A stretch of DNA of 64,000 bases from Burkholderia sp. HI2500 (GTDB taxonomy: Bacteria; Pseudomonadota; Gammaproteobacteria; Burkholderiales; Burkholderiaceae), in NCBI RefSeq assembly GCF_002223055.1, contig NZ_NKFL01000007.1, positions 1,135,701 through 1,199,700 on the forward strand, given 5' to 3'. Positions 8,694 to 16,702 of the stretch are shown here, in pieces. The position numbers and the translations under genes are program-made. Under the pieces are notes generated by a model, which saw nothing but the letters and a program-made list of their open reading frames with translations, was not told the origin of the DNA and searched no databases. Position 1 is the first letter of the stretch. Each line of letters begins with the position of its first letter.

Positions 8694-9278
8694 ATGGTTC
8701 CCCCACACGACATCCCGCACGACGGCATCACGCGCGAGGAGATTCACCATCGGCAAATCGACATGCGCGGCTATCGGCGCAGCGACGGCCGGTTCGAAGT
8801 GACGGCCTGCCTCGCGGACCGCAAAACCTTTGATTTCACGCCGCCGGGCGGCACGCGGACGGTCGCTGCGCTGTCGCCGATCCACGACCTCGGCGTGACG
8901 CTGGTCTTCGACGCCGACATGGTCGTCCGCGCCGTGTCCACGTTCCTCCGGTCGCATCCGTATGCGCAGTGCCCGGGCGGCGGCGACTCGCTGCAGGCGC
9001 TCGTCGGACTGAGCATCGGCGCGGGCTGGAACAGCGAGATTCGCAAGCGCCTGCCGTCCTGCGATACGTGCACGCACCTGAAGGAGTTGCTCGGCCCGAT
9101 CGCCACCACGGCCTATCAGACGATGGTCGGCATGCGGAAGTCGTCGCTCGAGGCGCGCGACAGCGACGGAAAACCGCTCAAGATCGACAGTTGCCATGCC
9201 TATGGCGCATCGCGCGATCTCGTGAAACGTCTTTGGCCCGAATATCACCGGCCTTCCGAGGCGGCAAAGGGCGGCTAA
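8694..9278 (+). CDS. DUF2889 family protein
   Basis: A 194-residue soluble protein. The start at 8694 has a GGAG-type site (ACGGAGCAGAGAC) in front. The phrases MRGYRRSDGRFEVTACLADRK, the LGVTLVFDADMVVRAV strand and C-terminal CTHLKELLGPIATTAYQT are characteristic of the DUF2889 family, often found near catabolic genes in Proteobacteria. Its function is not known. The 44 residues that an earlier ATG would add are low-complexity and are not included. Confidence 0.8.
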   Translation: MVPPHDIPHDGITREEIHHRQIDMRGYRRSDGRFEVTACLADRKTFDFTPPGGTRTVAALSPIHDLGVTLVFDADMVVRAVSTFLRSHPYAQCPGGGDSLQALVGLSIGAGWNSEIRKRLPSCDTCTHLKELLGPIATTAYQTMVGMRKSSLEARDSDGKPLKIDSCHAYGASRDLVKRLWPEYHRPSEAAKGG

Positions 9279-9396
9279 GGGCCGGGCATTCGGCCAGTAC
9301 CGTAGCCCGCACGATCGGTGCTGCTCGAGAACGCGCGCGTCGCGTGCACAAACGTGCGTCGACCGGTCATCGCAGTCGCAGTTGCAGCGCTGGCGA

Positions 9397-9888
9397 TCAA
9401 AAAACGCCCAGCGAGAGTCCCGCTGCAAGACCGGCGCCCAATTCGGCGCAGCGCGCGAGATCGTCGCCGTCGATCGTCTTCGCCGCGAGGATGCGTTCCG
9501 GCGTCTGCGCGTGCGTACAGACGATCAGGCCCGGCGCCACGTTCTTCAACCGCCATCCGGTCGCGATCCGGTCGATCTGGCGCAGCGCGTTCTGCCCGTC
9601 GCTTCCCGCGCAGATCATCACCGCATACGGGCGGCCGTTCACGCGATCGAGCGCCGCGTAGTAGCAGCGGTCGAAGAAATCCTTCATCAGCCCGGACATT
9701 GCCGCGAGATTCTCCGGCGTGGCGAACAGATAGGCGTCGGCGGCCAGCACGTCGTCCGCGCTCGTCGCATCGGCGCGCTGCAGCCTCACGTCGACGCCGA
9801 TTTGCTCGCGCGCAGCGCCGGCGGCCGCTTCGGCCATCTGTTGCGTGCCTCCGGTCATCGTGTGATAGACGATCAACAGCGTCTTCAT
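9397..9888 (-). CDS. Flavodoxin/NAD(P)H-dependent FMN reductase-like protein
   Basis: A 163-residue flavodoxin-fold protein. The N-terminal strand-loop MKTLLIVYHTMTGGTQQMAEA carries the FMN phosphate-binding loop (TMTGGT). Later strands DAYLFATPENLAAMSG and PYAVMICAGSDGQNALRQI fit the isoalloxazine-binding loops of the WrbA/NAD(P)H-FMN reductase branch. It is probably a cytoplasmic FMN oxidoreductase. It stands alone on the minus strand and its partner is not visible. Confidence 0.8.
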   Translation of the reverse strand: MKTLLIVYHTMTGGTQQMAEAAAGAAREQIGVDVRLQRADATSADDVLAADAYLFATPENLAAMSGLMKDFFDRCYYAALDRVNGRPYAVMICAGSDGQNALRQIDRIATGWRLKNVAPGLIVCTHAQTPERILAAKTIDGDDLARCAELGAGLAAGLSLGVF

Positions 9889-10081
9889 TCGTCGTGACTC
9901 ACGTTCGGTTCAGGTGCGCTGACTGCATCGACGATTTCCGCTGAATGGCCGGAGATCCGATGAAGCAGTCCCGCATTCGCTTTCGCGGATCTGCCGGTTT
10001 GCCGGCGCGTCGTTGCGAGGCACGTTCCGATCATGCACGTTGCGCCAGGTTCGATTCGCACAAGTTCGACCGTATACACGA

Positions 10082-10735
10082 TCAGTCCGTTACGCCGCGC
10101 GATGCGTCGGTATGTTCCGGCTGCGCGTAGTACGCGAGAAACATGTCGGCGGCGGATTCAGCGACTTTCTGTTGCGCCGGCTCCGCGAGCGGCGGCTGAC
10201 CCATCGTTATCTGCGGCCAGAACGCGAATGCCTTCACGACACCGTGCAACTGATGCGCGGCAAACACCGGATCGGTGACCGACAGGCGTCCGGCCGCCGC
10301 GGCCGTCCGCACCCAGACCGTCATGTCTTCCTCGCGTTCGCCAAGACGCTCGACCATGTCACGCGCACGTTCCGGCGAATGGATGGCCGCACCGATCGCG
10401 ACGCGTGCGAGCGACAGAAATGCCTCGTCGCTGAGCAGGCGCATTTTGCGATCCAGCAATGCGAGCAATTGCTCGCGCAGCGGCACATCGGCACGATAGG
10501 TTGGCGAACTGCCTGTCCGCGTTGCATCCCACAATTTTTGCAGGATGGCGGCGAACAACGTTTCCTTGCCCGGGAAGTGGTTATAGACCGTGCGTTTCGA
10601 CACGTCCGCACGCGCGGCGATGCGGTCCATGCTGGTCGCGTCGTAACCCGCCGCGAGAAATTCCTCGATGGCCGCGTCGACGATGGCCGCGCGCTTTCGA
10701 TCGGTCAGGCGCTGAGGGGGAGTGCTGGTATCCAT
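10082..10735 (-). CDS. TetR/AcrR-family repressor
   Basis: A 217-residue protein with the TetR DNA-binding domain at the N-terminus (KRAAIVDAAIEEFLAAGYDA, then ARADVSKRTVYNHFPGKETL, about residues 13-62). The C-terminal ligand domain resembles the AefR-like group. It is divergent from the MBL-fold hydrolase at 10819 across an 83-bp gap that contains two inverted repeats (10754-10782 and 10780-10795). The likely role is repression of that hydrolase and of itself until an unknown ligand binds. Confidence 0.92.
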   Translation of the reverse strand: MDTSTPPQRLTDRKRAAIVDAAIEEFLAAGYDATSMDRIAARADVSKRTVYNHFPGKETLFAAILQKLWDATRTGSSPTYRADVPLREQLLALLDRKMRLLSDEAFLSLARVAIGAAIHSPERARDMVERLGEREEDMTVWVRTAAAAGRLSVTDPVFAAHQLHGVVKAFAFWPQITMGQPPLAEPAQQKVAESAADMFLAYYAQPEHTDASRGVTD

Positions 10736-10753
10736 TCAGAAATTTTACACCGG

Positions 10754-10795
10754 GTAGTTTACTTATCCCAAAAATAAACTACACTGTTTAGTGTA
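10754..10795. promoter_or_regulatory. Probable TetR operators between divergent genes
   Basis: Two inverted repeats lie in the gap between the TetR gene and the MBL-fold hydrolase. One is GTAGTTTA (10754-10761) with TAAACTAC (10775-10782). The second, touching it, is TACACT-GTTT-AGTGTA (10780-10795). Placement between divergent genes is typical of TetR operators. Binding is inferred. Confidence 0.6.
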
Positions 10796-10818
10796 CTTTA
10801 TTCTCCGGACGAACCGAC

Positions 10819-11943
10819 ATGGCATCGCCTCTCGTTTTGATTCATCGCATTCTGGGTTTTGCGGCCGCCCGGCGCGGCCGCGCGCTGTCTGGCGGCTCGC
10901 CGCAGCACAATGGCGAGCGCTTCAGCAATGTCGCGCCCCGTCCGGTCGAAGGATTGGGCAAAACGCTCGGGATCGCCTGGAACGTGCTGTTCAACAAGCC
11001 GCGCAATACCGTGCCCGCAGGGCAGCTACCCATCGATTCGTTGACGCGCGCGGAGCTCGACGCGGCCCCCGATCGCAGCCTGTACCGGCTTGGCCATTCG
11101 ACGCTGCTGCTCAAGCTGCGCGGCGAATTCTGGCTGACCGATCCCGTGTTCGCCGAGCGCGCGTCGCCGTTTCGGCGCGTCGGCCCGAAGCGCTTCCATG
11201 CGCCGCCGATCGCGCTTGAAGATCTTCCGCCGCTGCGCGGCGTGATCCTGTCGCACGATCACTACGATCATCTCGACCGCGACACGGTGCTCGCGCTCGC
11301 GGCCACCACCGGCGTGTTCGTGACGACGCTGGGGGTCGGCGACCGCCTGATCGAATGGGGCATCGACGCGAAGAAAGTCCGCCAGCTCGACTGGTGGCAA
11401 AGCGTCGACGTGGCCGGCCTGACGCTGACCGCGACACCAGCCCAGCACTTTTCCGGGCGCAGCCTGTTCGACGGCAACAGCACGCTGTGGGCGTCCTGGG
11501 TCATCGTCGACGACGACTTGCGCGTGTTCTTCAGCGGCGACACCGGCTACTTCGACGGGTTCCGGACGATCGGCGAGCGCCTCGGGCCGTTCGATGTCAC
11601 GCTGATCGAAACAGGCGCATACGACGCGCAATGGCCGTATGTGCACATGCAGCCGGAAGAGACCGTGCAGGCGCACATCGATTTGCGCGGACGCTGGCTG
11701 GTCCCGATTCACAACGGCACGTTCGATCTCGCGATGCATCGCTGGCAGGAACCGTTCGAGCGCGTCACGGCACTGGCGATCGTGCGAGGCGTCGATCTGT
11801 CGACGCCCAGGATGGGCGAGCGCCTCGCACTCGACGAACCGCATCGCGGCGAGCGGTGGTGGCGCACGGTCGACGAGCGCGTGACGTCCGTTGCCACGAA
11901 ATCGCGACGCTGGACGCTTTGCGCGTCGCAGGCCACGAAGTAA
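10819..11943 (+). CDS. Metallo-beta-lactamase-fold hydrolase (NAPE-PLD/UlaG-like)
   Basis: A 374-residue protein with the metallo-beta-lactamase fold. The metal motif HDHYDHLD is near residue 152, preceded by LGHSTLLLKLRGEFWLTDPVF, and later AQHFSGRSLFDGN, FFSGDTGYFDGF and IETGAYDAQWPYVHMQPEE fit the NAPE-PLD-like branch. It probably hydrolyses a phosphodiester or ester bond with two Zn ions. The first 60 residues hold a hydrophobic stretch and may be a membrane anchor. The divergent TetR gene next to it probably controls it. Confidence 0.88.
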   Translation: MASPLVLIHRILGFAAARRGRALSGGSPQHNGERFSNVAPRPVEGLGKTLGIAWNVLFNKPRNTVPAGQLPIDSLTRAELDAAPDRSLYRLGHSTLLLKLRGEFWLTDPVFAERASPFRRVGPKRFHAPPIALEDLPPLRGVILSHDHYDHLDRDTVLALAATTGVFVTTLGVGDRLIEWGIDAKKVRQLDWWQSVDVAGLTLTATPAQHFSGRSLFDGNSTLWASWVIVDDDLRVFFSGDTGYFDGFRTIGERLGPFDVTLIETGAYDAQWPYVHMQPEETVQAHIDLRGRWLVPIHNGTFDLAMHRWQEPFERVTALAIVRGVDLSTPRMGERLALDEPHRGERWWRTVDERVTSVATKSRRWTLCASQATK

Positions 11944-12067
11944 AACCCGCCAATCGTTGTACATTTTTCCCGGAGCGCGGCGCTGCCGCGACTCCGGCAG
12001 GCGCGTTGCCGGCGTACCCGCACGTCGACGGGCTGTCTGTAGACCCGATTACCTGAGTAGAGAAGTC

Positions 12068-13084
12068 ATGCATCCGGCACCCGTCCGATACGCACCCGGC
12101 CACCCCGTCGACGACGCCACCCTCGCCGCATTCAACCCCGTTGCCTCCCGATCGACGAGCCGCAGCCGGGAGAACGACCTGCGGCAGACGCTCGCAGAGC
12201 GTGTCGCGAGATGGACGAAAGACGTCGATCACCTCACCACGGCCATTCCGAACCTGAGCCTCCATCGAAGGGAGGTGACAACGCAGCCGATGGATTGCAT
12301 GGTCGAGCCTAGCTTCGGCCTCGTCGTCCAGGGCACGAAGCGGCTCATTCAGAGCGGCGATGTGTATCTCTGCGACGCCAACCGCTTTCTGATCACGTCC
12401 CTCGACTTGCCCGGTTCGACGCAGGTCATCGAAGCCAGCCGCGAAAGGCCGTTTCTCGGAATCGGGCTCAGGCTTGATTTTCGCGTCATGGCTGAACTGA
12501 TGGCGCAGGTCGCAGCGGATCACGACGAAGCCCCTGCAGGCCGCGGCCTCGTCGTCGGCGATATGAACGAACCGCTCTACGACGCGGTGAATCGCTTGCT
12601 AGCGTTGCTGGATGATCCGAACGCCATCGCAGTTCTCGCACCGTACGTCGAGCGGGAAATCTATTACCGGCTACTAACGAGCGACCAGGGTGCCCGTCTG
12701 CGTCAGATTGCGTCCGCCGGCAGTCAGGGCAACCGCGTGTCGCGGGCGATCCAATGGTTGCGGACCCATTACGACGAGTCGCTTCGGGTCGACGATCTGG
12801 CGGCGCAGGTACAAATGAGCAGTTCGACCTTCCACCACCACTTCCGCCAGCTCACCGGCATGAGTCCGCTGCAGTACCAGAAATGGATACGGCTCAATGA
12901 GGCGCGTCGACTGATGTTGTCCGAGCGGCTCGACGCCGCGTCGGCCTCGTTCAGGGTCGGATATGCGAGCCCGACTCAGTTCAATCGCGAATACAGCCGG
13001 TTGTTCGGCAATTCTCCGCGGAGAGATATCGATAGCCTGCGAAGCGGAGCAGATGTCGTTCTTTCGGTAGCGGCGACGTATTGA
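12068..13084 (+). CDS. AraC-family regulator
   Basis: A 338-residue protein. The N-terminal half (about residues 60-200) matches the AraC N-terminal arm of the PF06719 type (MDCMVEPSFGLVVQGTKRLIQ), and the C-terminal 100 residues hold two helix-turn-helix units (SLRVDDLAAQVQMSSSTFHH, then RVGYASPTQFNREYSRLFG). It resembles the protein at 31063-32043 in layout. The ATG at 12068 follows the MBL-fold gene by 124 bp. Upstream in-frame codons give only shadow reading. Target genes are not visible; a nearly complete 34-base palindrome follows its stop. Confidence 0.9.
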   Translation: MHPAPVRYAPGHPVDDATLAAFNPVASRSTSRSRENDLRQTLAERVARWTKDVDHLTTAIPNLSLHRREVTTQPMDCMVEPSFGLVVQGTKRLIQSGDVYLCDANRFLITSLDLPGSTQVIEASRERPFLGIGLRLDFRVMAELMAQVAADHDEAPAGRGLVVGDMNEPLYDAVNRLLALLDDPNAIAVLAPYVEREIYYRLLTSDQGARLRQIASAGSQGNRVSRAIQWLRTHYDESLRVDDLAAQVQMSSSTFHHHFRQLTGMSPLQYQKWIRLNEARRLMLSERLDAASASFRVGYASPTQFNREYSRLFGNSPRRDIDSLRSGADVVLSVAATY

Positions 13085-13143
13085 TCATCGGAACGGCACC
13101 GGAGATGTGAGATGCCGCGTTTGGTGGTATCCGCAGAATGCTT

Positions 13144-13177
13144 GGGTCGCCCCCTTCACGCGTGAAGGGGGCGACCC
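13144..13177. repeat. Perfect 34-bp palindrome
   Basis: Both strands read the same from 13144 to 13177. The left half begins GGGTCGCCCCCTTCACG and the right half is its exact reverse complement, meeting at ACGCGT. It lies 60 bp after the AraC stop. As RNA it would form a 15-bp-plus stem with almost no loop, but no T-run follows, so it is not a standard terminator. Confidence 0.8.
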
Positions 13178-13492
13178 GCTTGAGCCCGACGCGCGCAGCG
13201 AGATGCGCGCTTGTTGTTTTCCCCAAATTGATTGCTCGGCAGCCAGCCGCGAATTCAAATTAGGTATCGAGCGGTGCGTGGGCGCCTCGCGGCGGCGGAC
13301 CTGTATCCGAAATCGCAAGTATTCATCGGCTAGAGGCAGTCGTCTCCTGCCGACCTCTTGAATTGATGAGGGACTTTGCCGTCTCCGCAACCAAGTCGTC
13401 TCAGTGCCCTCCGGAGGCTCGGCCATAAACTCTGCAGTGTGGGGAGTGTCGCGCCATGCTGCGAACCACCGATGTGCGCGGTGAGCGTGTGC

Positions 13493-13508
13493 GTTGTCAC
13501 GTGACAAC
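13493..13508. promoter_or_regulatory. parS: parS site 1 (exact GTTGTCACGTGACAAC)
   Basis: A perfect 16-bp palindrome, GTTGTCACGTGACAAC. It recurs exactly or nearly so four more times before parA, and ParB proteins of secondary Burkholderia replicons use such palindromic centromere sites. The repetition and the place beside parAB are the evidence; ParB binding is inferred. Confidence 0.85.
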
Positions 13509-14216
13509 TCTCGCTGATAGATCGGCGCAGACACCCAAGAAGGCGCTCGACGCCTTGTCGAGATGCATCTGATTCGCCTCGTTCGATTTATCTCGGCATC
13601 AGATCGACTGATTTCGTTTTGAATACCACAAATTACGTATCATCGATTACACATCGAGTCTTGCTCACACCGCCCCTGGCTCGAAGATTGCGAAATGGCC
13701 ATACGCCCCTATTTACAGGGTTGATCTCGGCGATTTTGCGTGAAACAACATGAAGAATATAGCGCAACCCACTGCCAGATAAGGATTTCCGCGAACATCG
13801 AATTTCTTGGAAATGTTTCACGATCCGGCCCGTTTGAGTTGTGATGTGGCCATCAACACTGAAGTTCGTCGCAAACCGAAGCCACATTTGCATAGCTGGC
13901 GCGCAAAGGCCCCGGAACTCGAGGGTACGCGCGGCAAAGCCCGCACCCTCCCCTTCCGTACGACACTCTCGCAATGTTGACCCGACCACTCCAATTAAAT
14001 GGGGCCATATCATTGGCGTCCATGACACTCACTCGTGGGCGCGACCCAGCAAGCTGACCGGCGTCTTTCCTCTCGCACGTGACTGCAAATAGTGAGCGAT
14101 GTAGCCTCCGCGTCTGCAGACCTATTGATGACTAAGGCTCTTCGACATAGGTGCCCCGCCCGACATACGGCGCAGCGCGACGCTTCGTCACGCAAGCTCC
14201 CCGATACAACGCTTCA

Positions 14217-14232
14217 GTTGTCACGTGACAAC
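14217..14232. promoter_or_regulatory. parS: parS site 2 (exact)
   Basis: A second exact copy of GTTGTCACGTGACAAC, 724 bp downstream of the first. Confidence 0.85.
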
Positions 14233-14384
14233 GCCCCAGTCAACTCATCCAGGAAACTGCAATTGCGACGACATCGCGATGCGAATCTCTCCTTTGGCGA
14301 CCCAACCGCTCACGCTCTATGAAGTTCGATCAAAACTCGTCCGGAGGGCGACTCGGCACCGACGCGACCTCCCGCTCCGAACCG

Positions 14385-14400
14385 ATTGTCACGTGACAAC
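14385..14400. promoter_or_regulatory. parS: parS site 3 (one mismatch)
   Basis: ATTGTCACGTGACAAC; only the first base differs from the consensus, so the palindrome is broken at its outer pair. Confidence 0.8.
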
Positions 14401-14537
14401 TCATCGCACGAGAAGCGGTCATGCCAAGAAACTGCACCAGATTTCGAACGTCGAATGATCTCGCCATAGCTTTAAGTGCAGTCGAAGGAGAGATTTCCTG
14501 GCGCCGGATTACGTCGAGAAGGAACAAATGCCTGCTA

Positions 14538-14553
14538 CTTGTCACGTGACAAC
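14538..14553. promoter_or_regulatory. parS: parS site 4 (one mismatch)
   Basis: CTTGTCACGTGACAAC; the outer base differs, as in site 3 but with C. Confidence 0.8.
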
Positions 14554-14776
14554 CGAGTTCCCTTGCGACGCCTATGAAGTGACTACCGGAAACCGTGGCG
14601 ATTTTTACCGCGAACACCGCGACCTCGAGGTTCTCGTCTCCATTTGCCAACACTGCCGTCGACATTGGGATTGATCGAAGTTTCGCTCGAGCTTCGTACT
14701 TACTTTTCAATCTCGGTCGTCAATTTTATTTTTACTTGACCGTCAATCGCGAATGACTCATTAGCCATTCGGCCCA

Positions 14777-14792
14777 CTTGTCACGTGACAAC
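14777..14792. promoter_or_regulatory. parS: parS site 5 (one mismatch), next to parA promoter
   Basis: CTTGTCACGTGACAAC, 95 bp before the parA start and about 40 bp upstream of its predicted -35 box. Its place suggests ParB may also act on parAB expression here; this is inference. Confidence 0.8.
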
Positions 14793-14833
14793 CACACCGA
14801 TCCTTAAGGCATACATCGCGTCGAAGGCTTTTC

Positions 14834-14887
14834 TGGACATTTCGACAATAACTGCATATATTACGCAAAACTCCGAGGAGGAATTTA
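14834..14887 (+). promoter_or_regulatory. parAB promoter and ribosome binding site
   Basis: A -35 element TGGACA (14834-14839) and a -10 element TATATT (14857-14862) with a 17-base spacer, then a strong GAGGAGGA ribosome site just before the ATG at 14888. This is a good sigma-70 promoter by sequence. Confidence 0.7.
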
Positions 14888-15583
14888 ATGGCTTTCAAGA
14901 TCGCCGTCAGTAATCAAAAAGGTGGGACTGGAAAGACAACCATCTCCGTCAATATCGCGGCTGCGTTCGAAGCCGGCGGCAACAAGGTCGCCCTGATCGA
15001 TGCCGACCCTCAAGGCACGTCCGTCCGGTGGGTGACGAGTGGCGAGAACACGCTGCCGATGACGGTTCTCTCTCTGGCTCCTGCCGGTCGCGGCATCGGC
15101 GGCGAGATCAAGAAGCAGGACGCGAACTTCGACGTGATCGTTGTCGACTGTCCTGGCAACCTCGAAGACCCGCGAATCGCTTCCGTGCTCGAGGTCGCCG
15201 ACTTCTGCCTCGTGCCGCTGTCACCGTCGCCAGCCGATCTCTACAGCACGGTCGCGATGATCCGCATGATCGAATCGATGCGGTCCATTCGTAACCCGAA
15301 TCTTTCTTCCGCATTAATGCTGAATAGTGTTAATGGAAAAACTAAAATGCGTGAAGAAATTTTAAAAATTCTACGGGCTGAAGAAATAGGGGAGCATCTG
15401 CTCGACAGCCAGATCGCGCAGCGCGAGGTCTACCGTCAGACGTTTGCGCTCGGCACCACGATCCATCACCACAATCGCTATCTGAAGGGCCTGAAAGAAG
15501 CCCGTGCGGAAATCGAAAAGCTGGTCACGGAAATGGCCCAATACATCGCGTCGACGCGCGCTACCGGAGCCGCCCATGGCTAA
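14888..15583 (+). CDS. parA: ParA-family partition ATPase
   Basis: A 231-residue ATPase with the deviant Walker A motif KGGTGKTT near residues 10-17, VALIDADPQGTSVRW at the A' motif and DVIVVDCPGNL at Walker B. It is short and has no N-terminal helix-turn-helix, unlike SopA/P1 ParA. It should move replicon copies by ATP-dependent patterning on the nucleoid with ParB. A 90-bp AT-rich stretch (15301-15390, 29 G/C by hand count) interrupts its otherwise GC-rich coding sequence at about residues 138-168; the protein reading stays intact. Its last 8 bases overlap the parB start. Confidence 0.95.
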   Translation: MAFKIAVSNQKGGTGKTTISVNIAAAFEAGGNKVALIDADPQGTSVRWVTSGENTLPMTVLSLAPAGRGIGGEIKKQDANFDVIVVDCPGNLEDPRIASVLEVADFCLVPLSPSPADLYSTVAMIRMIESMRSIRNPNLSSALMLNSVNGKTKMREEILKILRAEEIGEHLLDSQIAQREVYRQTFALGTTIHHHNRYLKGLKEARAEIEKLVTEMAQYIASTRATGAAHG

Positions 15584-16607
15584 GGACACATCGAAAGACA
15601 AGAAGCCGACCGGCAACCTGCATCTCGCAGCCGGCCTGCTGCGCGGACTCGCGCAGGAGAATGCGGCGCTCGAAACGCGGCTGCCCGAACCGGCAGCTGC
15701 ACCGAACGTCGTCAGCGAAGCGGCACCCGCCGGCGCTCCGGCCGCGGCCACGCCGGCCAGCACACCGGATCTTGGCGCGCCCCAGAAGGTATTGGTCAAG
15801 GATTGCATTCCGAACCCGTTCAACCCGCGCGTGTTCTACTCGGAGTCGAGCCTGCACGAGCTCGCCCTGACACTGAAACGGGAAGGGCAGATCGAGCCGA
15901 TCAAGGTTACGCGGCTCCCGGAGTTTCCCGGCAAGCTCGTGGTGATCGACGGGCAACGCCGGCTCCGCGCGACGAGCATCAACGGCGATGAAACCATCAA
16001 CGCCACGTTCCGCACGGATCACACGCCTGAGCAGCTCTACACGATCGCGTATCGCGCGAACCACGACCACGAACGCCAGACGATCTTCGACGATGCGGTC
16101 GCGTGGAAGCGTCTCCTCGACGAGAAAGTCTTTTCCGACCAGAACACGCTGGCGGAAAAGATCGGCAAGGACAAGGCATCGATCAGCAAGACGCTGTCGC
16201 TCAACGCACTCCCGAACACACTGCTGGAACGGATGGCGAGCGCGAACGACGTGGTCGGCCTGCAGGCGGCGTACTTCCTGAAGCTGATCTTCGAACGCCT
16301 GGGCGAGCCGACTGCCGACCGGCTGTTGACGGCCGTGATCGACCGGAAAAAGTCGGTTCGTGATCTGGAGAATTTCCTGCGTGCGCAAAGCGACGGCAGC
16401 AAGAAAGCGGGACGTACGCGTTACAGCGTTCGCCATGACTTCGCGCTCGAATCGCGAGCGATCGGCCAGTTGAAAACCTATCCGGACGGACGTCTGGATC
16501 TGCAGCTCAAGGGCGTCGACGCATCGCATCAGGAAGCGCTCGCCGACAAGCTCAAGACCGTCATCGACGCGTACGTTGCCGAACTGGCAACGGCCACGCA
16601 ACAGTAA
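15576..16607 (+). CDS. parB: ParB-family partition protein
   Basis: A 343-residue protein. The N-terminal nuclease-like fold begins at about residue 70 (VLVKDCIPNPFNPRVFYSES) and holds GQRRLRA, the equivalent of the ParB GERRYRA box that binds CTP. A helix-turn-helix follows (NTLAEKIGKDKASISKTLSL, about residues 190-215), and the C-terminal part should dimerise. It should load at the parS sites upstream of parA. Its ATG overlaps the end of parA by 8 bases, so the two are translated together. The low-complexity Ala/Pro section near residues 30-65 is a linker. Confidence 0.94.
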   Translation: MAKDTSKDKKPTGNLHLAAGLLRGLAQENAALETRLPEPAAAPNVVSEAAPAGAPAAATPASTPDLGAPQKVLVKDCIPNPFNPRVFYSESSLHELALTLKREGQIEPIKVTRLPEFPGKLVVIDGQRRLRATSINGDETINATFRTDHTPEQLYTIAYRANHDHERQTIFDDAVAWKRLLDEKVFSDQNTLAEKIGKDKASISKTLSLNALPNTLLERMASANDVVGLQAAYFLKLIFERLGEPTADRLLTAVIDRKKSVRDLENFLRAQSDGSKKAGRTRYSVRHDFALESRAIGQLKTYPDGRLDLQLKGVDASHQEALADKLKTVIDAYVAELATATQQ

Positions 16608-16620
16608 CGCGCGAAAAGCA

Positions 16621-16700
16621 GAAGGCCTCGCATCCGCGTAGCACCGCGAAGCCGGACGACGACGTCCGGCGCGCGACGCACATCCGGCTGCGAGGCCTTC
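16621..16700. terminator. Nested hairpin terminator between parB and rep
   Basis: The region between the convergent parB and rep stops forms a long stem: GAAGGCCTCGCA (16621-16632) pairs exactly with 16689-16700. A second hairpin, GCCGGACG-ACGA-CGTCCGGC (16651-16670), sits inside it. The structure is symmetric enough to end both transcripts. There is no clear T-run, so the strength of termination is uncertain. Confidence 0.65.
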
Positions 16701-16702
16701 GT

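Larger units (their letters stand above)
13085..14887. other. Non-coding partition region with parS sites
   Basis: About 1.8 kb without a convincing gene, visibly lower in GC than the rest of the window. It holds a 34-base perfect palindrome (13144-13177), five parS-like sites (listed separately) and the parA promoter. Two minus-strand frames (13633-14028 and 14330-14710) are open; their translations match no family I know and the second runs across two parS sites, so I do not call them genes. Confidence 0.6.

Noticed and set aside
13633..14028. Minus-strand frame of 131 codons in the parS region
   Set aside because: No recognised domain, no good ribosome site and a composition unlike the neighbours; probably chance in lower-GC DNA.
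14330..14710. Minus-strand frame of 126 codons
   Set aside because: It runs across two parS sites and matches no family I know.
13085..14887. CRISPR array in the repeat-bearing region
   Set aside because: The repeats are 16-bp palindromes with uneven spacing beside parAB, not regular repeats and spacers; no cas gene is present.
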